Of a stretch of 55,603 nt of DNA, positions 16,535 to 25,340 are shown in pieces. The stretch spans positions 71,133-126,735 of the forward strand of contig JAFGCC010000025.1 of assembly GCA_016932815.1 (NCBI GenBank), read 5' to 3'. Below the pieces are notes generated by a model. It saw only the letters and a list, made by a program, of their open reading frames with translations. It made no database searches and was not told the DNA's origin. This DNA is from Microcaldota archaeon (GTDB lineage: Archaea > Micrarchaeota > Micrarchaeia > Anstonellales > Bilamarchaeaceae). Made by a program: the position numbers and the translations under genes. The stretch's first letter is position 1. Each line of letters begins with the position of its first letter.

Positions 16535-16544
16535 TTTTTTATAG
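16535..16544 (+). promoter_or_regulatory. TATA box for leaderless gene at 16566
   Basis: TTTTTTATAG centred about 26 nt upstream of the ATG at 16566, so transcription should begin at or next to the start codon. Confidence 0.6.
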
Positions 16545-16565
16545 CTTGGATTGAATTATTGGTTT

Positions 16566-16880
16566 ATGCCCCTCTACAAGAATTCACAAATGGAAGAAGA
16601 GCCAAAGGAGAAGGTTGTTTCAGGCTCTTTCATGGATTTTATCAACAAACAGTCTACCAAGCAGTTCATTTCCGACTGGCACGAAAAAGGCTACACGAAA
16701 GCGGGAGTCGAAGAGCTCCTCTACGAACTGCACGCGCGCTACTCAGGCGGGGACGACGATGACGATAGCGACAAGGGCGAAGACCGCGTAATCAAGCGCG
16801 CAGGGGAGATGCTCGATGTCATGAAGAGCGTGCGCGGATTGTTTGAGCCCTTCAAGGACAAGGTTGAAGGGAAGCCCTAG
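16566..16880 (+). CDS. Small acidic protein of unknown function
   Basis: 104 residues, no family recognised. Residues 10-70 look helical and charged (FMDFINKQSTKQFISDWHEK, AGVEELLYELHARYSGG); a run of six acidic residues (DDDDDSD) follows, then a second helix AGEMLDVMKSVRGLFEPF. No signal peptide, no membrane segment, no Cys. The start is set by the TATA box 26 nt upstream; an in-frame ATG 15 nt earlier would precede the predicted transcript. tRNA-Asn lies just downstream on the same strand. Confidence 0.75.
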   Translation: MPLYKNSQMEEEPKEKVVSGSFMDFINKQSTKQFISDWHEKGYTKAGVEELLYELHARYSGGDDDDDSDKGEDRVIKRAGEMLDVMKSVRGLFEPFKDKVEGKP

Positions 16881-16895
16881 GCGGAATTGGGGATA

Positions 16896-16908
16896 GGTTT
16901 AAATAAGG
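16896..16908 (+). promoter_or_regulatory. TATA box of tRNA-Asn
   Basis: GGTTTAAATAAGG centred about 36 nt before the mature 5' end of the tRNA, giving a short 5' leader to be cut by RNase P. Confidence 0.6.
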
Positions 16909-16937
16909 TTCATCCGTAAATCCAAACTCACTTATTT

Positions 16938-17010
16938 GCCTCGATAGCTCAGTTGGTAGAGCGCCTGCCTGTTAAGCAGGATGCCGGAGGTTCGAGCCCT
17001 CCTCGGGGCG
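16938..17010 (+). tRNA. tRNA-Asn (GTT)
   Basis: Full cloverleaf of 73 nt. The acceptor GCCTCGA pairs with TCGGGGC (one G-U), discriminator G. D arm GCTC...GAGC, anticodon stem CCTGC/GCAGG with loop CTGTTAA giving anticodon GTT, T arm GGAGG-TTCGAGC-CCTCC. No intron and no encoded CCA. Confidence 0.97.
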
Positions 17011-17024
17011 CTTTTGCACCCGCC

Positions 17025-17627
17025 TTAAGCGCGCAGCAGCTTCTTTTTCTGCCCCTCTTCTTTCTTTGAAGCAAGGGAAGGAATGAAATCCGTTTTAAGC
17101 CATCTGCTCTTGCCGGTATTCCCATCAAACATGTATATCTTGTACATGTCCTGCTCCATAGCCTGGTCCATGATTTTCCCCCACAATTTGTCGAACTTCT
17201 TTCCGAGCGCTTCCCCCCTTGCAGATGCCCCCTCCCCATCGAGAATCCTCTCTAGCTTCTTGGCCTCCACCATCATGTCCGCCATTTCCTTTTTTATCTC
17301 CATGCGGAGCTCCACTCCGGGCACAAGGTCCTTTTTGAGGTCGTACATGACACCCGGAGACGGGGCGGTTCCCCCAAGCAGCATGGCATCCCAGATGTCT
17401 TCGCCCCTCATCAGGGCGCTTCCCACAGTAGAGGTTTTATCCTTGGAGCGCAACTCAATTGAAACCTGGAACATATAGTCAAATTTCCCCCCGGCTTCCT
17501 GCGCGCCCCCTTTTATGCGGAAAATTATGTAGTCTCCCTTCTTGCATCTGCTTAGCGCAGAATCCCTCATCAGGGCAAATTCATCTTGCCCCCAAACCTT
17601 TACCGGCCTAATATCCCCAGATTCCAT
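17025..17627 (-). CDS. Uncharacterised protein encoded with RtcB
   Basis: 200 residues, no recognised family. The N-terminal half looks like a beta-rich domain (KKGDYIIFRIKGG, KFDYMFQVSIELRSK), the middle is a long Met/Glu/Lys helix (MRMEIKK-type segment ELRMEIKKEMADMMVEAKKL), the end is basic (KKEEGQKKKLLRA). No signal or membrane segment. It starts 4 nt after the rtcB stop and must be cotranscribed with it, suggesting a link to RNA repair, tRNA splicing or translation. RtcB's usual partner is archease; this is not archease. Convergent with tRNA-Asn. Confidence 0.8.
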   Translation of the reverse strand: MESGDIRPVKVWGQDEFALMRDSALSRCKKGDYIIFRIKGGAQEAGGKFDYMFQVSIELRSKDKTSTVGSALMRGEDIWDAMLLGGTAPSPGVMYDLKKDLVPGVELRMEIKKEMADMMVEAKKLERILDGEGASARGEALGKKFDKLWGKIMDQAMEQDMYKIYMFDGNTGKSRWLKTDFIPSLASKKEEGQKKKLLRA

Positions 17628-17631
17628 CCAT

Positions 17632-19083
17632 TCACCCTTTTACAACTCCAAGCGGGCGCATCTTCGCAACGATTCCAGAAATCCCCGCTTCAGATACGCT
17701 CCTAACAACCTCATCAACGTTCTTGTACGCATCCGGGGCTTCCTCGGCAACGAGCTGGACATCCGTTGCGCGAACGTAAATCCCCTGCGAATCCCAAAGT
17801 TCCTTAGTGATGTTCCTCCCTTCGTGCCTGCGTATCGCTTCTTTTCGGCTCATAACTCTCCCGCTCCCGTGGCAGGTGCTCCCAAAGCACAAATCCAGCC
17901 CTTTCTCCTTTCCAACCAGAACATAAGATGCAGTCCCCATGCTTCCCGGGATGATAACCGGCTGCCCAACATCCCGGTAAACCGGAGGAAGCTCCTTCCT
18001 TCCTGCAGGGAATGCGCGCGTAGCCCCCTTCCTGTGGACGATAACCTCCCGATTCTCCCCATCAATTTTGTGCTCCTCAAACTTGGCGATGTTGTGCGCA
18101 ACATCATAAACGAGATTCATGGATTCGGAAGTCCCATCCCCGAAAACCGAATCGAAGGATTCGCGCACCCAGTGCATAATCACATGGCGATTCACAAAAG
18201 CGTAATTTACCGCGCACCTCATCGCCCCCAAATACGCCTGCGCCTCAGCAGTTTCAAGGGGCGCATAAACGAGTTCCCGGTCGGGCATAGGAAGGGAAAG
18301 CTCTTGCGCCTTCCCCATTACCGATTTCAAATGGTCCGAGCAGACCTGGTGCCCGAATCCGCGGGAGCCAGAATGAATCATAACGACCGCCTGCCCCGCG
18401 TGCAAGCCGAACTTTTCTGCAACTTCGGGCTCTACTATGTCCTCAACCGACTGCACTTCCAAAAAGTGGTTTCCCGCACCCAGAGTCCCAATCTGCGCCC
18501 GCCCGCGCTTCTTTGCAACATCCGAAACACAGGAAAAATCCGCACCAGCAATCTTCCCGTATTCTTCTGTGCGCTCAATGTCCTCCCTGCGGCCATAGCC
18601 CTTCTCAACCGCCCATTCAATTCCCAGCTCCGCAACCTCCCCCAATTCATCATTGTCCACGCGGATTTTCTGGCTCTTGCTCCCAACTCCCGAAGGAACG
18701 TTCGCAAAAAGCGTATCGCACAATTCGCGTATTTTGGGCTTCACATCCTTTGCAGAAAGGGAAGTGCGCACAAGCCGCACCCCGCAATTAATGTCGTATC
18801 CAACTCCGCCGGGGGAAACAATCCCTTCCTCCGAATCGAATGCGGCAACCCCCCCAATCGGGAAACCGTATCCCTCATGCCCGTCGGGCATGACCATTGC
18901 GTGCTTTAGTATCCCATCTAAAGAGGCCACGTTCTTTAGCTGCCAGAACGTCCTATCCTGCGTCATCTTCTCCACAATCGAAGGGACCCCGAAAACAAGC
19001 GCCGGAACCTTCATATCCCCCTCACGCGGAATCTCGTATATTGCCTCCCCTTTTTTCTCCAGGTTCTCTGCGTCCATTATCAT
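17632..19083 (-). CDS. rtcB: RNA-splicing ligase RtcB
   Basis: Mn/GTP-dependent ligase joining 2',3'-cyclic phosphate and 5'-OH RNA ends, needed to ligate spliced tRNA halves. Motifs: MPDGHEGYGFPIGG, GYDINCGVRLVRT with the metal Cys, GTLGAGNHFLEVQ, IHSGSRGFGHQV, PGSMGTASYVLVG and CHGSGRVMSR with the His that carries GMP. 483 residues from the ATG at 19083, which follows GGAG by 4 nt; an ATG six bases later is also possible. No intein, unlike many archaeal RtcB genes. Divergent from lysS. Confidence 0.96.
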   Translation of the reverse strand: MIMDAENLEKKGEAIYEIPREGDMKVPALVFGVPSIVEKMTQDRTFWQLKNVASLDGILKHAMVMPDGHEGYGFPIGGVAAFDSEEGIVSPGGVGYDINCGVRLVRTSLSAKDVKPKIRELCDTLFANVPSGVGSKSQKIRVDNDELGEVAELGIEWAVEKGYGRREDIERTEEYGKIAGADFSCVSDVAKKRGRAQIGTLGAGNHFLEVQSVEDIVEPEVAEKFGLHAGQAVVMIHSGSRGFGHQVCSDHLKSVMGKAQELSLPMPDRELVYAPLETAEAQAYLGAMRCAVNYAFVNRHVIMHWVRESFDSVFGDGTSESMNLVYDVAHNIAKFEEHKIDGENREVIVHRKGATRAFPAGRKELPPVYRDVGQPVIIPGSMGTASYVLVGKEKGLDLCFGSTCHGSGRVMSRKEAIRRHEGRNITKELWDSQGIYVRATDVQLVAEEAPDAYKNVDEVVRSVSEAGISGIVAKMRPLGVVKG

Positions 19084-19147
19084 CAATCTCCAAAATGGGC
19101 AAGGGGAATATCCGAATGCCCAAGGCAGGTATATCCAGCGCACCACC

Positions 19148-19163
19148 TTTATTTATATATTTC
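19148..19163. promoter_or_regulatory. Shared AT-rich TATA region between rtcB and lysS
   Basis: TTTATTTATATATTTC reads as a TATA element on both strands, about 50 nt before lysS and about 70 nt before rtcB. It probably serves both divergent genes. Confidence 0.55.
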
Positions 19164-19203
19164 TCCCCTAACCTACTCCACAACGAAGGGCGGGGTACGG
19201 AAA

Positions 19204-20742
19204 ATGAGCGAAGACGCAAAGAAAAACATGCACTGGAGCGAGATAATCGCAGAGGAGGTCCTAGGCACCAGGGAACCCCCATACGTAGTAATGAGCGGCA
19301 TAACCACCAGCGGCCCGCTGCATCCTGGAACCTTATGCGAGTTCATGTTCGCAGACGCAGTCTACAAGTCGCTCAAGAAGAAAACAAAAGATGCAAAATA
19401 CGTGTTCGTGGCGGACATCCTAGATGCATTCGACAACGTCCCGGAACCCTTCAAGAAATACGAAGAGGAGCTGAAGCCGCACCTGGGAAAGCCCCTTGCG
19501 CACACTCCCGACCCGGAAGGCTGCCACAAATCCTTTGCAGACCACTTCCTCTCAGAAGCGGAGAACGCGATGGAAAAATTCGGCGCAAGCCCCCAAATCC
19601 TGCGCGCAGACCAAACGTATGCAAGCGGCAAATACGATGAATACGCACGGGAATTCTCCGAGCGCAAAGAAGAGATAAAGAAAATCGTGCAGGAGAGTTC
19701 CCTGCGCGAATCCATGCCCGAAGACTGGCACCCGATAATGCCCATCTGCGAACAATGCGGAAAGGTTGCAACCACAAGAATCCTAAACTACGAAAACGGG
19801 GAATACGAATATGCCTGCGACAAGGACGCAAAATACGCTAAAGGCTGCGGATACAGGGGAAAAGCCAAAATAGGGGACCACAAATACAAGCTCCTCTGGA
19901 GGCTCGACTGGCCCGCAAGGCAGGTTTTCATGGGCACGAAAGCCGAGGGCGGAAGCGTGGACCACCACACAAAAGGAGGCTCGGTTTCCACCCTTTATGC
20001 GATACACCGCAAATTCTTCAAGAGGGAGCCGCCCATAATGTACAAGTTCGGCTTCCTAAAATACAAGGGAAAGAAATACTCCAAATCCAAGGGAATCGGG
20101 CATTCAATGCAGGAATTGATGGAACTGCTCCCAATCCCGGTGCTAGAATACGCCCTCCTGCGCCCGGACATCCAGGAGGACAAGGAACTCGTTTTAGACG
20201 AGTCCACCCTCCTTCCCTTAATCACGGACTTTGAGCACGCAGCCTCCCTCGACCAGGATTCTGAGCTTGCGCGCGCGGACAGAAAAAAGGCGGTAGCCTA
20301 TTCGCTCTGCGGCAAAAAGGAATGGAGCGCCCCCCTAACCGACGTCCTCCTAAATTACGCAATCTACAAGGACTGGGAAAAAGTGGGAGAACTCCTAGAA
20401 GACAAGGAAGGGGCAGCCTACCTCTCAAAATACGTCAACTCATGGCTGGAGAGGGGATGGATACCCGACAAGTACGTCTTCAACCTGGGAGAAGGGGGCT
20501 CCCCCCAGAATCCCGCACTCCTAAGAAAGTTCGCAGAATCCCTAAGGGAGGGGATGGGGGAGGATGAAGTGCAGGCAGCGGCATTTGATACGGCAAAGGG
20601 GGAAGGCATCCCGCCCAAGGAACTCTTCAGGGATGCCTACACAGTATTAATAGGGAAGCCCATGGGCCCGCGCCTGGGGAAGTTCATCAGGATAGCCGGG
20701 ATTTCCCGCATAAAAGGGATGCTCCTCGAAGGGGCGGAGTGA
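19204..20742 (+). CDS. lysS: Lysyl-tRNA synthetase, class I
   Basis: Charges tRNA-Lys. This is the class I form found in most archaea, unrelated to the class II enzyme of most bacteria and eukaryotes. The HIGH-like motif is TTSGPLHPGTLCEF (residues 34-47), and the KMSKS-like motif is KYSKSKGIGHSM. A Cys zinc site is visible in CEQCGKVATT and CDKDAKYAKGC. The C-terminal helical domain binds the anticodon. 512 residues, normal. An ATG with GGGGTAC upstream is the only sensible start. Confidence 0.97.
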   Translation: MSEDAKKNMHWSEIIAEEVLGTREPPYVVMSGITTSGPLHPGTLCEFMFADAVYKSLKKKTKDAKYVFVADILDAFDNVPEPFKKYEEELKPHLGKPLAHTPDPEGCHKSFADHFLSEAENAMEKFGASPQILRADQTYASGKYDEYAREFSERKEEIKKIVQESSLRESMPEDWHPIMPICEQCGKVATTRILNYENGEYEYACDKDAKYAKGCGYRGKAKIGDHKYKLLWRLDWPARQVFMGTKAEGGSVDHHTKGGSVSTLYAIHRKFFKREPPIMYKFGFLKYKGKKYSKSKGIGHSMQELMELLPIPVLEYALLRPDIQEDKELVLDESTLLPLITDFEHAASLDQDSELARADRKKAVAYSLCGKKEWSAPLTDVLLNYAIYKDWEKVGELLEDKEGAAYLSKYVNSWLERGWIPDKYVFNLGEGGSPQNPALLRKFAESLREGMGEDEVQAAAFDTAKGEGIPPKELFRDAYTVLIGKPMGPRLGKFIRIAGISRIKGMLLEGAE

Positions 20743-20767
20743 CCGGAACATTCTTAAGTCTTTCTCT

Positions 20768-20778
20768 AGTATAAATCA
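20768..20778 (+). promoter_or_regulatory. TATA box of tfb
   Basis: AGTATAAATCA about 55 nt before the tfb ATG, predicting a leader of roughly 28 nt. Confidence 0.6.
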
Positions 20779-20793
20779 CTCACCGAACATCAC

Positions 20794-20810
20794 AAACTTT
20801 AAAAAAGTTT
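20794..20810 (+). promoter_or_regulatory. Inverted repeat in the tfb leader
   Basis: AAACTTT, AAA, AAAGTTT: a perfect 7-bp inverted repeat at or just upstream of the predicted transcription start of tfb and 17 nt before the ATG. It may be an operator or a chance AT-rich palindrome. Confidence 0.4.
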
Positions 20811-20827
20811 TCTAGTTGGGTGGGAAA

Positions 20828-21736
20828 ATGGGAACAAAAAAATGCCCCGAGTGCGGGGGCGCCAAACTAATAAGGGACTATGAAAGAGGAGAGCTAATCT
20901 GCGGAAGCTGCGGCCTTATAATAGCGGAAAACATCCAGGACTCCGGCCCCGAATGGAGGGCATTTGACGCAGAGCAGAAGGAGAAAAGGGCCCGTGGCGG
21001 AGCACCAATCAAGTACATGCGCCCCAACAAGGGCCTTGTAACCGAGATTGACCAGTACAACCGCGACATCCGCGGCGTGAAAATCTCAACCAAGAAACAG
21101 GCACAATTCTATAGGATGCGCAAATGGCACAAGAGGGTTTCCATTGCAACCTCCATGGAGAGGAACCTCGCAATCGCCCTGGCAGAGCTTGACAGGGTGG
21201 CATCCTACCTCGGCCTCCCAGACGACATAAAGGAGGCGGCCGCGCTCCTTTATAGGAGGGCGGTAAAGGAAGAACTAATCCGCGGAAGGATTATTGAGAG
21301 CATAGTCGCGGCGGTAATTTACGCAATCTGCAGGATTCACGGAATCCCAAGGACGCTCGATGAAATCTCAAAGGCCTCCGGAATAGAAAAGAAGGAAATC
21401 GGGCGCGCATACCGCTTCCTAAAAGGGGAGCTCAAGCTGAATGTGCCGCTTACCGACCCCTCCTATTACGTGCAGAAGTTCGCAACCGCGCTTAAATTGA
21501 GCGGGGACGTGCAGAAGAAGGCGGTCCTCCTCATAAAGAAGGCGGTAAAGAAGGGCCTTATTTCGGGAAGGGGCCCGACCGGGGTTGCGGCAGCGGCCCT
21601 CTACATCGCCTCGGCAATGGTTGGCGAGAGGAGGACGCAGAAGGAAGTAGCAGACGTTGCGGGAGTAACCGAAGTCACAATCCGCAACCGCTACCGCGAG
21701 CTCAAAAAGGAGCTTGGGCTAAAGATAAACCTCTGA
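20828..21736 (+). CDS. tfb: Transcription initiation factor B (TFB)
   Basis: Archaeal TFIIB. It bridges TBP at the TATA box and RNA polymerase. The N-terminal zinc ribbon is CPECGG...CGSCG, followed by the B-reader segment SGPEWRAFDAEQ and two cyclin-fold repeats (about residues 110-200 and 205-300), the second ending in an HTH that reads the BRE (TQKEVADVAGVTEVTIRNRY). 302 residues from the ATG at 20828, which follows GGGTGGG; a TTG four codons earlier is in frame but less likely. Confidence 0.97.
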   Translation: MGTKKCPECGGAKLIRDYERGELICGSCGLIIAENIQDSGPEWRAFDAEQKEKRARGGAPIKYMRPNKGLVTEIDQYNRDIRGVKISTKKQAQFYRMRKWHKRVSIATSMERNLAIALAELDRVASYLGLPDDIKEAAALLYRRAVKEELIRGRIIESIVAAVIYAICRIHGIPRTLDEISKASGIEKKEIGRAYRFLKGELKLNVPLTDPSYYVQKFATALKLSGDVQKKAVLLIKKAVKKGLISGRGPTGVAAAALYIASAMVGERRTQKEVADVAGVTEVTIRNRYRELKKELGLKINL

Positions 21737-21798
21737 GCTTTTCTTTGCCCGCAGCTCCCGATTTTTCCTTTTAATTTGGGGCTTTTTGCCCCACAACC

Positions 21799-21810
21799 TT
21801 TTTATTTATT
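21799..21810 (+). promoter_or_regulatory. TATA box of the beta-helix surface protein
   Basis: TTTTTATTTATT centred about 26 nt before the ATG at 21830, predicting a leaderless mRNA. Confidence 0.6.
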
Positions 21811-21829
21811 ATTATGGCACTCACTAACC

Positions 21830-24013
21830 ATGTCACTCGCTAAATTGGCTTCAATTTTCGGCATCCTGTTAATTGTGGGAATAGCATTCCCCGCTTCGTT
21901 CATAGATTTGGGCGGGGGAATTTGCGTCTGCACAAGCTGTGCAAGCTGCACCGATGCGCTAAATGATACCTCTTCGTGTACGCTGGAAGTAAGGCTCAAC
22001 GCCTCGGAGATGAACGCTTCGGGGACCTGCATAAGCGACCCCGCTGGCTTTGAGAACAAGACCTTTGACTGCCAGGGAAACACCGTAAGAAGCGACACCC
22101 AATACGCATTCATACTAAATGGTAACGACAATTCCACAATAGAGAACTGCCAGGTAAACGCGAGCGGCTTTGGAATATACTTCTACCAATCGGATTTCTG
22201 CACCGCAAGGAACAACACGGTTTATGCCGCGGGCAGCTACGGAATCTACTCCCTCATGTCGTTTGACAACGCAATAGTCGGCAACACCCTCCACTCGTTT
22301 TCAGGGGTGGGCGTGATGGTAGCCAGCTCCGACCGCCATAACGTCACCAACAACACCGCATATAACCTTGGGGACAGGGGATTCTACGTTTATGGGATCT
22401 CAAGCTACAACCGGCTCACCGGCAATACTGCCTACAACAACTCCGCAAGCGGCTTTGAGATTTACGAGAACCTACCCACTTCCTACAATTGCATGGACAA
22501 TAATACTGCGTACCTCAACTCCGAATACGGGTTCCTCCTCAACAGGGACACCCACGGGAACAACGTTACCAACAACATAGCCCATTCGAACACCCTCTCC
22601 GGTTTCGGGCTGCTCTACAATGCCTTCAACAACGAGCTAATCAACAACACCGCATACAACAACTCGGTGCACGGCATCCTTGTTGCAGCAGGATACGGGA
22701 ACAATGTTACACACAATACGGCATACGACAATACTTACTACGGAATTGCGGTAAACAATTCTGATTTGACCAACATCTCCCATAACCACATTTACTCGAA
22801 CCTTGCCGCCCTCTACGTTTCTTCGGTTTCCTCAACCAAGGACGAATACCTCGTGGGCAACGCGATTGATTCTAGCGGGGCATACTCCTCATACACCAAC
22901 CTCACGATAAATGACGAGTTGGATGCGGGCGTTGCATACACCATAAACTGGTCTGCGGACCCGGGCAACGACCCTTCGGGCAGGTCAATGTTCGCGGGAA
23001 AATGCATCAACATAACCACAATCTCCGGCTCGCCATCCATAAACAACATAACCTGGCACTGGACGGATTCGGAATCTTCAGGATACGACGAATCAACCTT
23101 TGGCATCTGGGAATTCTCCGGAACCTGGGCCGCACAGTCCGCAACCTCAGACACCACTTCCAACACGCTCAACATAGAGTCCCTCTCGCCCTCAAGCCTG
23201 TATGGGATTTTCCTTGAGGCAGCATCTTCGGAGGACGATGGCGGCAGCAGCGGCACGGAAGATTATGAATGCTTCACATCGTCTGAGTGCGGAGAATGCG
23301 AAGTGTGCAGGAGCCACGAGTGCTCGCTTCCCCCGCAGGAGGATGCGTGCGCAAAGGATTCCGACTGCGAAAAGGGATACTCCTGCGAGGATTGCAGGTG
23401 CACAGCCGAAGGCTGCAGCCATGATTCAGATTGCAAGGGGCTTGGGGAAACCTGCGAGGACGGAGTTTGCGTCCCCCCGGAATGCACGGTTGATTCCAAC
23501 TGCGCGTCCATGGGCGCAGGCTACACCTGCGAGGAATATGCGTGCACCGCCCCCGAATGCACCGAAGATGCGCAATGCCCCGCAGGCTACACCTGCGAGA
23601 GCTACGTTTGCACATCCCCCGAATGCTTGGTGGATTCGGACTGCGCAAGCGGTGAAGAATGCAAGGATTACTCCTGCGTTAGTGCCCCAGATGAAGAGGG
23701 GGGTAACGAGGAAGGCGGCGAAGAAGGCGGAGAGCCTAACACCCCGCCCGCATCCGGCAACATGAGCGGAGGGCAGGAAGTCCCTGGCGGGCAGCCATCC
23801 TCCGGAACCTCCGGTGAAAACCAGGCTGCGGGAAAAGAGGGCGAAGAAGGGGAGCTTGAAGCCTCTTCCAACCCGCTTGCGGACCTTGCACAGGGCCCGT
23901 GCCTATGGGTTGTGCCGCTAGTGGCAGTTGCGGCAGCGGCATACTATTTCTTCTTCATGAAGAAAGATGCGAAGGGGGGCGCAGAAGCGCCGAAGAAATA
24001 CAAGAGGAAGTAG
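21830..24013 (+). CDS. Secreted, membrane-anchored beta-helix and Cys-rich surface protein
   Basis: 727 residues. A signal peptide (MSLAKLASIFGILLIVGIAF) is followed by about 350 residues of parallel beta-helix repeats of NosD/PbH1 type, with recurring N-N-T-A-Y-N and G-I/F-Y units and many N-x-S/T sites. Then comes a Cys-rich region of about five repeats of roughly 25 residues (DSDCxxGxxC-EDxxC type), a Gly/Glu/Pro-rich spacer, a C-terminal membrane helix (LWVVPLVAVAAAAYYFFF) and a basic tail KKYKRK. Topology puts the bulk outside the cell. Probably an adhesin, glycan-binding or carbohydrate-active surface protein; the ligand is unknown. The start is set by the TATA box. Confidence 0.9.
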   Translation: MSLAKLASIFGILLIVGIAFPASFIDLGGGICVCTSCASCTDALNDTSSCTLEVRLNASEMNASGTCISDPAGFENKTFDCQGNTVRSDTQYAFILNGNDNSTIENCQVNASGFGIYFYQSDFCTARNNTVYAAGSYGIYSLMSFDNAIVGNTLHSFSGVGVMVASSDRHNVTNNTAYNLGDRGFYVYGISSYNRLTGNTAYNNSASGFEIYENLPTSYNCMDNNTAYLNSEYGFLLNRDTHGNNVTNNIAHSNTLSGFGLLYNAFNNELINNTAYNNSVHGILVAAGYGNNVTHNTAYDNTYYGIAVNNSDLTNISHNHIYSNLAALYVSSVSSTKDEYLVGNAIDSSGAYSSYTNLTINDELDAGVAYTINWSADPGNDPSGRSMFAGKCINITTISGSPSINNITWHWTDSESSGYDESTFGIWEFSGTWAAQSATSDTTSNTLNIESLSPSSLYGIFLEAASSEDDGGSSGTEDYECFTSSECGECEVCRSHECSLPPQEDACAKDSDCEKGYSCEDCRCTAEGCSHDSDCKGLGETCEDGVCVPPECTVDSNCASMGAGYTCEEYACTAPECTEDAQCPAGYTCESYVCTSPECLVDSDCASGEECKDYSCVSAPDEEGGNEEGGEEGGEPNTPPASGNMSGGQEVPGGQPSSGTSGENQAAGKEGEEGELEASSNPLADLAQGPCLWVVPLVAVAAAAYYFFFMKKDAKGGAEAPKKYKRK

Positions 24014-24102
24014 CGCGCCCCCTCCACTCAGAAACCCAGCCGGTCTGCAGGTAGCGCAACGGAAAATTACAAAAATTCCCAATCCCAAGAATCCGGGCGT
24101 GC

Positions 24103-25278
24103 CTATACCTTCGTGCCTTTTAGTGCGCTAAGTGCCGGAAGCTCTTTGCCGCTCAGATAATTAATCAATGCCTTTCCGGACAGGCTCACGTACCCGAATT
24201 TCTCGTGCGGGATGCCGTTCTTGCTAATGGCGCTAATTGTGTGCCCTCCCCCGATTAAAGAGTGCGCGCTGCTCTGTGCAATCGCTTCTAGCACCTTCTT
24301 GGTTCCCAGCCCGAAGCCCTCCTCTTCGTAAGTTCCCATCGGGCCGTTCATGATTATCCTGGGGGACGCGAATATCTCTTCTGAATACCTGGAAATAGTG
24401 TTCTCCCCGATATCCTGTATCCTCCCTTTCTCTATTGCCCCAACGCGCGCTTCCACCCTTGAGCCGTCTATGTTGAGCCCCACGTCTTCTGGCAGCACGA
24501 TTGCCTCCTTGTACTTAAAGAGGAGGTCCTTTGCCCCCTTAGTGTAATCCAGGAGCCCCTTTGCCTGCAAATACGAATAAGTGTCTGCGACGTTGTGCCC
24601 TGCGGCCTCGATAAACAGCACGGAGATTGCCCCTCCCAGGAGCACTTTCCTTGCCTTCTTCTGCTCAAGCCACTTCCCCATGATGCTAAGCGAATCCCTT
24701 ACCTTTCCCCCTCCGAGGATGAGCGTGGCGTCTCCCTGCTCAATGTCGCTTAGGGCGTCAAGCTCCCTCCTCAATACCGGGCCGACCGCACTAGGCACGT
24801 GCCCGGTTAGCCCGATTACCGAAGCGTGCTCCCTGTGCGAAACGCTCAAAGAATCCAGCACGAATAAGTCCGCCATGGGGGCAAGGGTTTTTACGAGGAG
24901 GCTCTCAGAAGGCGCCCCAAGTTCCCCCTCCCACATCCTAACGTTCTCCAAAAGGAGTATGTCCCCGTTCTGCATCCTCCCGATTGCGGCTTTTACCTGC
25001 TCCGGGTCGGTTGAGGGAACGAATTCAATCTGCCTCTGCACGATTCTCTCTAGGAGCCTTGCGTGCTCGGATAATCCCACGAAATCCGGGTTGCCCTCCC
25101 TGCCCTGATGGGCGAGGACTATGAGTTTTGCGCCAGCGTCGCTTAATTTGCGGATGCTCTCGCCATGCCTCTGGAGGCGCGGGTTAAGGACAATCCTGCC
25201 CCCTTCTATCGGGGAATTGATGTCCACCCTCTTTACCACGCGCATCCCGCGGAGCTGGAACTCATGGAAGTTTTTCAT
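24103..25278 (-). CDS. pgk: Phosphoglycerate kinase, archaeal type
   Basis: Glycolysis/gluconeogenesis enzyme interconverting 1,3-bisphosphoglycerate and 3-phosphoglycerate with ADP/ATP. The archaeal signature is clear: RVDINSPIEGGRIV, LAHQGREGN, LLENVRMWEGE, ILGGGKVRDSL, MNGPMGTYEEEGF and GGGHTISAI. 391 residues. Differences from bacterial PGK (RVDFNVP, GGGDS) are normal for methanogen-type archaea; DSLSVSHREHAS replaces the more common DAFAAAHR segment. A TATA-like CTAATAAATAAG lies near 25304-25314 on the minus strand, and GAGG stands 7 nt before the ATG. Confidence 0.96.
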   Translation of the reverse strand: MKNFHEFQLRGMRVVKRVDINSPIEGGRIVLNPRLQRHGESIRKLSDAGAKLIVLAHQGREGNPDFVGLSEHARLLERIVQRQIEFVPSTDPEQVKAAIGRMQNGDILLLENVRMWEGELGAPSESLLVKTLAPMADLFVLDSLSVSHREHASVIGLTGHVPSAVGPVLRRELDALSDIEQGDATLILGGGKVRDSLSIMGKWLEQKKARKVLLGGAISVLFIEAAGHNVADTYSYLQAKGLLDYTKGAKDLLFKYKEAIVLPEDVGLNIDGSRVEARVGAIEKGRIQDIGENTISRYSEEIFASPRIIMNGPMGTYEEEGFGLGTKKVLEAIAQSSAHSLIGGGHTISAISKNGIPHEKFGYVSLSGKALINYLSGKELPALSALKGTKV

Positions 25279-25340
25279 GGTGCATCCTCTTGCTCAGCCA
25301 TCTTATTTATTAGTATCCTTTTGCGCCCTGGGGTTCCCAT

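Noticed and set aside
17542-18909. 455-residue open frame on the plus strand opposite rtcB
   Set aside because: Arg/Pro/Asn-rich with no family features, fully antisense to a strongly conserved gene, no promoter or ribosome-binding site.
24103-25278. Phosphoglycerate kinase motifs that differ from bacterial PGK (GGGHT for GGGDS)
   Set aside because: These differences are normal in methanogen-type archaeal PGK, so not a degenerate or new enzyme.
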